DNA of 32,659 nucleotides from Mogibacterium sp. (GTDB lineage: Bacteria; Bacillota; Clostridia; Peptostreptococcales; Anaerovoracaceae): contig JAFRJV010000094.1 of the NCBI GenBank assembly GCA_017432075.1, positions 1-32,659 on the forward strand, given 5' to 3'. Below are positions 9,740-16,109 of this stretch, one piece after another. Each line of letters starts with the position of its first letter. The first letter of the stretch is position 1. A program made the position numbers and the translations under genes. The notes beneath the pieces are model-generated. The model ran no database searches, was not told where the DNA came from, and saw only the letters and a program-made list of their open reading frames with translations.

Positions 9740-10672
9740 TTAAGCAGCAGGAATAAGACTTTGCAGCTGTAACTCCTTAACTGACGCTAAAACACAAGCA
9801 ACACCGTTTTTCTCTGGATCGTTATGTTCGTCCTCCTGACGCACTTTGCCGAAAACTGGTGTACCTTCAGCGACTTTAGCGGGGTGTTCAGCGTCCTGTG
9901 AAGCTGGCTCGTCATCGCGGGCGATCTGTGCGCGAGCTTTTGCTGCAATGGCCGCAGCTTTTGCCGCAACTTTTCTGTCCTGCCCTGAAGGGTCAGACGG
10001 AGCGTTTGCTGCCTGCTGGACTTGCTGCATGTTGCGCAGAGTCTCTTCTGGAGTGCTGCCCTGCTTGAGCCTGATGGGGACTTCTCCGCCAGTGATGTAG
10101 CTTTTTCCGTCTGGGCCTTGCGTGTATGAGTAGCTGACTCCTCCGCCGAACTCTCCTGCTGCTGCTTGATGGGCGGCTTCGTGGGCGATGACTTCACGCT
10201 CAATCTTCTTCAGTTCGTCGACTTGTTCGTCCTTTTGGTCGTCGGATTTGTCTTTTTTGCGCCGGGCTTCACGTTTTTCGGCTTCAGCCTTAATGATGTT
10301 CTGGGTGTCTTGATGTTCTTGGTCTTCCTTGCGCAGGGCTTCACGGGTTTCCTGCTCTTTTGTATGGATGTCCTCAGTAGTAACTCCTCCGCTGACTCGG
10401 TTGAGCTGCTCTTCAGTGCCCTTCATAGTTACTGACGCTCCAGTGATGTAGTTGCGTCCGTCAGCACCCATAGAATAGTGATACACTGTATGAACTTGGG
10501 CATTGCTGCCGAGTTTAGCCTTGAGGGCTTGTTCTTCGGCGAGGATTTCCTGTTCTTTAGCTTGTTTATCCTGATCTGTTTTCTGGGTAGTTTTTTCTGG
10601 TTCATAGACGCGGGAATTTCCCTGCATCATTGGCTCTAAATATCCTGCAGAAAGCATTGATGTTACCTGCAT
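9740..10672 (-). CDS. SprA-related putative zinc metalloprotease (HExxH)
   Basis: 310 residues. The C-terminal half matches the SprA-related family of small putative metalloproteases. It has KIEREVIAHEAAHQAAAG with the zinc motif HEAAH (164-168), followed by the family block GGGVSYSYTQGPDGKSYITG (176-195) and the APSDPSGQDRKVAAKA block (224-239). A related block, YHYSMGADGRNYITGASV (64-81), occurs in the N-terminal half, suggesting an internal duplication. Between them is a highly charged, probably helical linker (105-160). No signal peptide is seen. The start is well set by AAGGAGGTG eight bases before the ATG. Function in cells is unknown. Confidence 0.8.
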   Translation of the reverse strand: MQVTSMLSAGYLEPMMQGNSRVYEPEKTTQKTDQDKQAKEQEILAEEQALKAKLGSNAQVHTVYHYSMGADGRNYITGASVTMKGTEEQLNRVSGGVTTEDIHTKEQETREALRKEDQEHQDTQNIIKAEAEKREARRKKDKSDDQKDEQVDELKKIEREVIAHEAAHQAAAGEFGGGVSYSYTQGPDGKSYITGGEVPIRLKQGSTPEETLRNMQQVQQAANAPSDPSGQDRKVAAKAAAIAAKARAQIARDDEPASQDAEHPAKVAEGTPVFGKVRQEDEHNDPEKNGVACVLASVKELQLQSLIPAA

Positions 10673-10756
10673 AATCTACACCTCCTTGTTTGTAGTCAGT
10701 ATATTATACTAAATTTCGGGCTTTGTATTCATTATCCTAACAGCAGGATAACTGTC

Positions 10757-10894
10757 TATACAGCACATACCTTTTTGCCGAAAATGCATTTACCATACAC
10801 AAAACATACTCAGGCTACACATCTTTTACAGCACAATAGCTTTTGCTGAAAATGCATTTACCATACACAAAACATACTCAGGCTATACATACTT
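10757..10894. repeat. 68-69-base tandem repeat after the second AEC permease
   Basis: Two units with period 68 are almost identical over 51 bases (10772-10822 against 10840-10890, 48 matches). They share GCATTTACCATACACAAAAC and CATACTCAGGCTA. The following unit position, starting near 10909, lies inside the 3' end of the permease gene, where GCCGGAAGCGTTACTATACAC resembles the repeat in diverged form, with TTTTACAGCA conserved at all junctions. The repeat therefore looks like duplicated and drifted copies of the gene's own 3' end. Confidence 0.75.
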
Positions 10895-11839
10895 TTACAG
10901 CAACATACATATTGCCGGAAGCGTTACTATACACAGCACATTCTGGATAAACATCACTTTCGCCGCAAACTCCATATTACCGTGATACACCTCACACAAT
11001 ATCACCGTATTGCTCGCAGCTGGCATCGCCATTATCAGCGCAAATACCGCCGCAACTATCGGCTTGCTCCCAAACGGAAGCACCCTCAAAATCAAGCATA
11101 TCACTACAGGATACACTACAAGCCTCAGCAGTGCTGACAGCCACGCTGACCTGTCCGCCAATATCTCCATACCGTGACTGCGCGCTAATGCCATACCTGT
11201 TACTACCATAGACAGCGGCGTCGTTATGTTCGACATGTGCGTTATCGGTGAAGCTACCATCGCAGGAAGTTTCACCCTCCCAAAGTACATTATCAGGCTA
11301 AACACTGTAGCTATATTCACCGCGCTGAAAATTATTCCCTTCATGCTGAGACCTTCTGCTTTGTGGTCGGGTCTGTCTCCTGCTATAGCTATTGCTCCGA
11401 ATGAATACACCGTTATATTGAACGCAATCACAAGCATTACAGATAGTGCTAAACCTTCTGCTCCCAGCAGTGCAAGCGTTATCGGAAATCCCATAAATCC
11501 GCAGTTGTTGTACGCACATGTGAACGCCCACACTCCTCTGCACCCTTCAGGGACTCCAAGAGGCTTGGCCAGAATACTCGAAATGTACTGCATTCCGGTA
11601 TACGCTATCAGCCCGGCAATGATAATTATCATACTGTCCTGAACAAATGCAGGATCGTACTCTTTCTGCGCAAGTGAAATAAATATCGTACACGGCAGTG
11701 TTACCTTCAAAATAAACACCGAAAAATACGCACTGGCTTCGGGCTTCAGAATACCCAGCTTCACCGCTAAATACCCCACCGCTATCAACACAAATAAACT
11801 CACTAGGTTAGACATCACTACGAAAAAATCCAGATTCAT
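10895..11839 (-). CDS. AEC-family permease, second paralogue
   Basis: Membrane carrier of the auxin efflux carrier/malate permease family; 314 residues with about ten hydrophobic segments. Visible family blocks are FILKVTLPCTIF (42-53), CAYNNCGFMGFPI (108-120) at the first crossover, TPLSMVVTGMALA, and AMPAASNTVILCEVY in the C-terminal half. It is a distant paralogue of the 7144-8055 permease (shared LPC, NxGxMGxPI and MPAAxNT blocks). AAGGAG lies nine bases before the ATG. Transcribed divergently from pgeF. Substrate unknown. The gene's last about 45 bases appear to have been duplicated downstream. Confidence 0.87.
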   Translation of the reverse strand: MNLDFFVVMSNLVSLFVLIAVGYLAVKLGILKPEASAYFSVFILKVTLPCTIFISLAQKEYDPAFVQDSMIIIIAGLIAYTGMQYISSILAKPLGVPEGCRGVWAFTCAYNNCGFMGFPITLALLGAEGLALSVMLVIAFNITVYSFGAIAIAGDRPDHKAEGLSMKGIIFSAVNIATVFSLIMYFGRVKLPAMVASPITHMSNITTPLSMVVTGMALARSHGMEILADRSAWLSALLRLVVYPVVICLILRVLPFGSKPIVAAVFALIMAMPAASNTVILCEVYHGNMEFAAKVMFIQNVLCIVTLPAICMLL

Positions 11840-11893
11840 AAATCAACTCTCCTTTAGTAATATAATTCAAAATATAGCATAAGGAGCGATTTT

Positions 11894-12559
11894 ATGCCGC
11901 TGATAATTGATACTACGGATACTCTGGATGCACGTTTCTTCATGAAGAATGACAGCTTTGACACTATAAATAACTCTTTGCCGCTGATTGCTCCTAGACA
12001 GCTTCACAGCTCAGAGATACTTTGCGTGAATGATGAGAATTTTTCAGAGTATGTTCTGCCTGCTCATCCGGAAGCTGACGGAATTTTGTTGACTACCTCT
12101 AGAACAGGTGCGGCCCTTAGGTTTGCAGATTGCGCTCCTGTGATGTTGTGGGGGAAAAAATGGGTGATGATTCTGCATTCGGGCTATAAAGGTACAGTCC
12201 TGAATATCTCCGGGTTAGGGCTTGGCCTCGTGAAAAAAAAGATGGGAGATTACGCAGTTAAAGCAGCGCGTGCGTGGATAGGGCCGTGCATAGGCAAAGA
12301 GCATTATTGCAGGGACATCGCAGACGAGTGGACGCAGAAAGGAGTGCAAAGTTTTGGCGGGAAAAATTTTGACGTGAGGGACGGGAAAATATATTTTGAC
12401 ATTGCTGGTGAGATACACTCTCAGCTTTTGGATGGCGGCATCTGTGAGGAAAATATAACCAGTTCAGGACTTGATACGTTCACTAGTCCTCAATGCTATT
12501 CGTACAGGCGCGGTGATACCAATGCAAGAATGACGCTGTATGTGAGGCTTAGGCCTTAA
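11894..12559 (+). CDS. pgeF: YfiH/PgeF-family multicopper-oxidase-like protein
   Basis: Member of the DUF152/laccase-domain family. Characterised members act on purine nucleosides or hydrolyse mis-incorporated peptidoglycan-precursor amides, and the polyphenol-oxidase name is historical. The metal ligands are visible as H38 in APRQLHSSE, C80 in RFADCAPV and H95 in ILHSGYKG. ADG (61-63) and IGPCIG (129-134) are also present. The usual HAGW(R/K)G is HSGYKG here. At 221 residues it is at the short end of the family, mainly at the N terminus. Start supported by AAGGAG eight bases upstream. Confidence 0.85.
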   Translation: MPLIIDTTDTLDARFFMKNDSFDTINNSLPLIAPRQLHSSEILCVNDENFSEYVLPAHPEADGILLTTSRTGAALRFADCAPVMLWGKKWVMILHSGYKGTVLNISGLGLGLVKKKMGDYAVKAARAWIGPCIGKEHYCRDIADEWTQKGVQSFGGKNFDVRDGKIYFDIAGEIHSQLLDGGICEENITSSGLDTFTSPQCYSYRRGDTNARMTLYVRLRP

Positions 12560-12574
12560 CGGACAGAATGAAAT

Positions 12575-12612
12575 GCGGCCCGACGGTTAGGAATGCCTAA
12601 CTGTCAGGCCGC
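12575..12612. terminator. Long hairpin between convergent pgeF and dnaB
   Basis: A 17-position stem (12575-12591 with 12596-12612) begins GCGGCC and ends GGCCGC around an AATG loop, with one mismatch and one wobble pair. T-tracts on both sides are weak. Its location between converging genes supports a bidirectional terminator. Confidence 0.65.
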
Positions 12613-12639
12613 TTGTATCATGGCACGCGGGCTTATTGG

Positions 12640-13983
12640 CTAAATCTCGCCAAAGTTGTAGAAACGCGTTATCTCTCGCTTGAACGTCAGGTGAAATACT
12701 CCTGTGCTGCCGTTACGGTTCTTAGCTATCCTGATGTCAGCTTGACTGTCCTTCAGGTCATTATTCTCATTCTCAGAGTAATAATCCTCTCGGAACATCA
12801 TCATCACTACATCCGCGTCCTGCTCTATCGCTCCAGAATCTCGCAAGTCCGCTAATTGTGGCTTCTTGTCGGTGCGGTTCTCAGCATTACGAGACAACTG
12901 CGACAACGCTATCACAGGGCAATTCATTTCGCGGGCGGTGGCTTTCATCATTCTGGATATGTCAGAAACTTCCTGCTGCCGGCTGGCTGTACGGGCGGCC
13001 TGTTCTCCTGAACTCATCAGCTGCAAATAGTCCACTACTATCAGTGCTAAATCAGGATGGCGCATCTTGAAACGCCGGCAACGTCCAAAAAACTCCATCG
13101 CTGATAACTGCGTGCTGTCATTGATGTAGATATTACGCTTCGCTACTGTGTCTGCGGCTATGCGCACTGCATCAAACTCTACGCTGTCAAACAGACCTCG
13201 TGTCAGCCTCGATAGGTCTACTCCGCTCTCTGCGCTGATCATGCGCTGCACTAACTGTTCTGCGGGCATTTCCAGACTGAACACCAACACAGGGGCGTTG
13301 CTGTCACCTCCGCCGAACTGTGCGATGTTTAATGCGAACGCAGTTTTGCCCATGGAAGGCCGGGCGGCTATGATGTTGAGGCTTCCGGGCTGAAGACCTC
13401 CGGTGAAGTGGTTCAAATCCGAGAAACCTGTAGGGTAGCCGGTAATGCGTTTACCTGTACTGCGTCTTAGCATGTCAATGTTCGCAAACACAGGAGTTAT
13501 GATTTCGCGGCTATGCCTGAACTCTCCATTTCTATTATTCTGTCCTGCGTCGAAGAGCATCTTTTCAGCCTTTTCAAGAATGTCCGGCACACTCTTTTCG
13601 TAGATAGCGGCATTCCTGGAGATTTGTTCTCCTGCATTAAGAATTTTGCGCCTGACTGCATGATCTCGGACAATATCCAGATAAAATTGAATGTTCTGGG
13701 GGTGAGTGATTTCTTCAGCAAGTTCGTCGAAGTAGGAGTTACCGCCGAGTCTTTCAAGCAGGCCTTTGCTGGCGAGTTCATCAGGGAGAGTGATGTAGTC
13801 GACAGGTTTACCTGCAGAGTACATTTCCCCCATGACAGAGAAGATTTGGCGTGAGCGGTCGTCGATAAAGTCGTCAGGCTTGAGGTTCTCCAGAGCAAGA
13901 GTAAGAGCCTCAGAAGAAAATATGCATGCCCCTAGAATTGCTCTCTCTGCATCCGGGCTGCCCAATAAGGTTGGTTGCGTCAT
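12640..13983 (-). CDS. dnaB: Replicative DNA helicase
   Basis: Hexameric 5'-3' helicase of the chromosomal replication fork. With the start chosen here (MTQPTLLGSPDAERAILGAC) it has 447 residues. The N-terminal collar domain covers about 10-105. The RecA-like domain has Walker A RPSMGKTAF (K213), Walker B LIVVDYLQLM, and the DnaB blocks SLEMP, LSQLSR and LRDSGAIEQDADVV. An upstream in-frame ATG at 14016 would add 11 residues inside the preceding gene. I prefer 13983 because it follows the upstream stop by one base and has GAAGAG just before. This implies translational coupling with the 159-residue gene. Confidence 0.95.
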   Translation of the reverse strand: MTQPTLLGSPDAERAILGACIFSSEALTLALENLKPDDFIDDRSRQIFSVMGEMYSAGKPVDYITLPDELASKGLLERLGGNSYFDELAEEITHPQNIQFYLDIVRDHAVRRKILNAGEQISRNAAIYEKSVPDILEKAEKMLFDAGQNNRNGEFRHSREIITPVFANIDMLRRSTGKRITGYPTGFSDLNHFTGGLQPGSLNIIAARPSMGKTAFALNIAQFGGGDSNAPVLVFSLEMPAEQLVQRMISAESGVDLSRLTRGLFDSVEFDAVRIAADTVAKRNIYINDSTQLSAMEFFGRCRRFKMRHPDLALIVVDYLQLMSSGEQAARTASRQQEVSDISRMMKATAREMNCPVIALSQLSRNAENRTDKKPQLADLRDSGAIEQDADVVMMMFREDYYSENENNDLKDSQADIRIAKNRNGSTGVFHLTFKREITRFYNFGEI

Positions 13984-13984
13984 G

Positions 13985-14464
13985 CTACTCTTCATCTTCA
14001 TCTTCAGCTCTTTCATTTAGGAGTTGCATATGTTGGTCTTGTAGCTGCATGCGTTTCCATGACTGTTTTGCGTCCTGTTTCATGGTACGTATTTCGTCTA
14101 AAATAATATCATCATGCGTCGTGCTGAGATATTCCTCAAGCGTTGCTGTTTGTAGCTCGCCGTCCTTCATCACGAAGAATCTAGGTTCTACCGTTGCCTC
14201 CAGCATTGCCCTTATGTCGAGAGTTTTCCCTGCAGTTTTTGAGATGAGTGAAGACGCTATCTCCGTGATTTTGTCGCAGTAGAATTTTAGGTCTTCTAGG
14301 TCAGTAGCTATCAGTTCGATAATTTTCCGGTTGTTGTCCCAAAGCCCGAAGTCCTTTGGTTTGCTCAAAATGCGGCGTAACATCGCTATCGTATCATTAC
14401 AATAGCCCGAGAAAAATTTTCCGTCGTAGCTGATACCCGATGCAGTTTCATGAATACTTTTCAT
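13985..14464 (-). CDS. Conserved-looking protein of unknown function before dnaB
   Basis: 159 residues, soluble, with no signal peptide or membrane segment. The C terminus is charged and probably helical, ending in an acidic run (RAEDEDEE). The middle is helix-rich (KIIELIATDLEDLKFYCDKI). I recognise no domain. The ATG lies 13 bases after AAAGGAG, a long spacing. The frame overlaps the extended end of the GDP-fucose synthase by 17 bases and stops one base before dnaB. That arrangement and the uninterrupted frame support a real gene cotranscribed with dnaB; its link to replication is only positional. Confidence 0.6.
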   Translation of the reverse strand: MKSIHETASGISYDGKFFSGYCNDTIAMLRRILSKPKDFGLWDNNRKIIELIATDLEDLKFYCDKITEIASSLISKTAGKTLDIRAMLEATVEPRFFVMKDGELQTATLEEYLSTTHDDIILDEIRTMKQDAKQSWKRMQLQDQHMQLLNERAEDEDEE

Positions 14465-15470
14465 GGTGGGTGAAAATCTCCTTTCGTTGTGGGTACAATC
14501 GCTTGCTTGCAGCTTGCGTCGCTGTCAAGCTAGCGCAGATTGTACCAACATTTTTCCGTTTGTCAATATACGACATTCTTTGACCTTCTCGCAAACTGGT
14601 CAACGGCCTCCATCCCAGCCCGTAAACACGGCTCACATCCATAACCTTGCGGGGCGTTCCGTTCGGCCGCGTAACATCCCACAATATTTTCCCTCCATAT
14701 CCCACTACTTCACTCACTACCTCCGCCAATTCCCGAATACTAATCTCCTCTCCTGTCCCAGCGTTCACCGCCTCACTGCCCGAATAACTCTCCATCAACT
14801 TCACACACAATTCCGCTAAATCATCCACGTACAGAAATTCCCGCAACGGGCTTCCGTCTCCCCAACAAGTTACACTCTCAGCTCCGGACACCTTCGCTTC
14901 GTGAAACCTCCGTATCAGTGCTGGCAATACATGCGAGTCCTCAGGGTGATAGTTGTCGTTAGGCCCGTACAGGTTGCAGGGCATCACTGATATATAGTCA
15001 GTGCCGTGCTGCGTGTTCAGGTACTCACAGTACTTCAGGCCGGAAATCTTCGCCAATGCATACGCCTCATTCGTGCGCTCCAAATACCCAGAAAGCAAAT
15101 ACTTCTCCTTGATGGGCTGAGGACACTTTCTCGGATATATGCATGATGAACCTAGAAATTCCACCTTCTTGCTGCCGTTCATGTACGCTGAATGTATGAC
15201 GTTCATCTCTATCATCATGTTAATGTACATGAAATCTGCCGGATAATGGGAATTTGCTCCTATGCCTCCGACTTTTGCCGCTGCTACAAATACGTATTCC
15301 GGCTTTTCCTGCGCAAAAAACTGCTCAACTTCTGCTTGACGCGTCAAATCAAGCTCTGAATGTGTGCGCGTGATGATGTTCGTGTAGTTCTGCCTGACAA
15401 GTTCCCTGACTATCGCTGAACCTACCATGCCGTTATGTCCAGCAACATAAATTTTTGCGTTCTTATTCAT
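14448..15470 (-). CDS. fcl: GDP-L-fucose synthase with an altered C-terminal end
   Basis: Short-chain epimerase/reductase turning GDP-4-keto-6-deoxymannose into GDP-L-fucose for surface polysaccharide. The NADP loop is GHNGMVG (11-17). The catalytic residues are the Ser in GSSCIYPR (107-114), Y137 and K141 in EAYALAK; MPCNLYGPNDN and REFLYVDDLA follow. The body matches the family up to GLGWRPLTSLREG. After YIDKRKNVG the frame runs about 35 residues through an inverted repeat into a sequence unlike the family (about 310-320 residues is usual, 340 here). AGGAGAG lies eight bases before the ATG. No GDP-mannose dehydratase gene is visible. It is divergent from citX. Confidence 0.9.
   Translation of the reverse strand: MNKNAKIYVAGHNGMVGSAIVRELVRQNYTNIITRTHSELDLTRQAEVEQFFAQEKPEYVFVAAAKVGGIGANSHYPADFMYINMMIEMNVIHSAYMNGSKKVEFLGSSCIYPRKCPQPIKEKYLLSGYLERTNEAYALAKISGLKYCEYLNTQHGTDYISVMPCNLYGPNDNYHPEDSHVLPALIRRFHEAKVSGAESVTCWGDGSPLREFLYVDDLAELCVKLMESYSGSEAVNAGTGEEISIRELAEVVSEVVGYGGKILWDVTRPNGTPRKVMDVSRVYGLGWRPLTSLREGQRMSYIDKRKNVGTICASLTATQAASKRLYPQRKEIFTHHEKYS
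14492..14546. repeat. Imperfect inverted repeat at the 3' end of fcl
   Basis: GGTACAATC (14492-14500) and GATTGTACC (14538-14546) flank an imperfectly palindromic core rich in GCTTGC/GCAAGC. On the plus strand it is followed by AACATTTTT, on the minus strand by no T-run. It lies inside the fcl reading frame and just before the next gene. Confidence 0.7.
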
Positions 15471-15499
15471 GTTAAAGTCTCTCCTGAAAAATTTTTGCC

Positions 15500-15505
15500 T
15501 ATAAT
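15500..15505 (+). promoter_or_regulatory. Possible -10 box of citX
   Basis: TATAAT sits 39 bases before the citX start in the 73-base divergent spacer with fcl. No good -35 hexamer is evident. Confidence 0.35.
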
Positions 15506-15543
15506 ATCATGCTGTGCAAATCACTTAGGAGGCTTTTCTTAAT

Positions 15544-16065
15544 ATGACAGGAAATATTGTAGATTTACAGCATATGCTAGCTAGACGTGAAGCTAGATAC
15601 TTACAGCAGCAGAGCTTTCTTCAGGCTCATCATTGCCCGGTGGTGTCCTTCAGCATGAACATTCCAGGCCCGATTAAGACTAATACACTGATCCGAAAAG
15701 CATTCACTCTTGGCCGGAAGCTATTGCTCTGTCAGCTCGAAAAGGCTGGTGCTGAGCTTCTGGCTCTCTCAGAAATTCATGAAGACACTGGTGATGAATT
15801 ACTGCTCTGTGTAGGGAATATACAGCCTGAAATTCTGAAGGATATTGCTGTGAATATTGAGGACGCTTCAGAACTTGGGAGGCTCTACGATATTGATGTT
15901 ATTGACGCTGACGGGAAAAAGTTATCACGTCCGCAGTTCAGGAAGTGCCTGATATGCAGCAAACAGGCTCAGGAATGCGCAAGGTCTAGGACGCACTCAG
16001 TAAGTGAAATGCAGACTGCAATAGAAAATATTCTGCAAAATCTTCACTCAATATGTGATAATTAA
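15544..16065 (+). CDS. citX: Apo-citrate lyase phosphoribosyl-dephospho-CoA transferase
   Basis: Attaches the 2'-(5''-triphosphoribosyl)-3'-dephospho-CoA prosthetic group to the acyl carrier subunit (CitD) of citrate lyase, needed for anaerobic citrate cleavage. 173 residues, typical length. The family signature is VVSFSMNIPGPIK (33-45), preceded by MLARREARYLQQQ (11-23), the CitX R-E-R-Q region. Start supported by TAGGAGGC about ten bases before the ATG. No citC, citD, citE, citF or citG lies in the window, so the lyase genes must be elsewhere or absent. It may be cotranscribed with the tannase lipoprotein 44 bases downstream. Confidence 0.88.
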   Translation: MTGNIVDLQHMLARREARYLQQQSFLQAHHCPVVSFSMNIPGPIKTNTLIRKAFTLGRKLLLCQLEKAGAELLALSEIHEDTGDELLLCVGNIQPEILKDIAVNIEDASELGRLYDIDVIDADGKKLSRPQFRKCLICSKQAQECARSRTHSVSEMQTAIENILQNLHSICDN

Positions 16066-16109
16066 AATGTAGTATAAAATCTATAAAATCAGGAAAGGGG
16101 CATTTCTTC

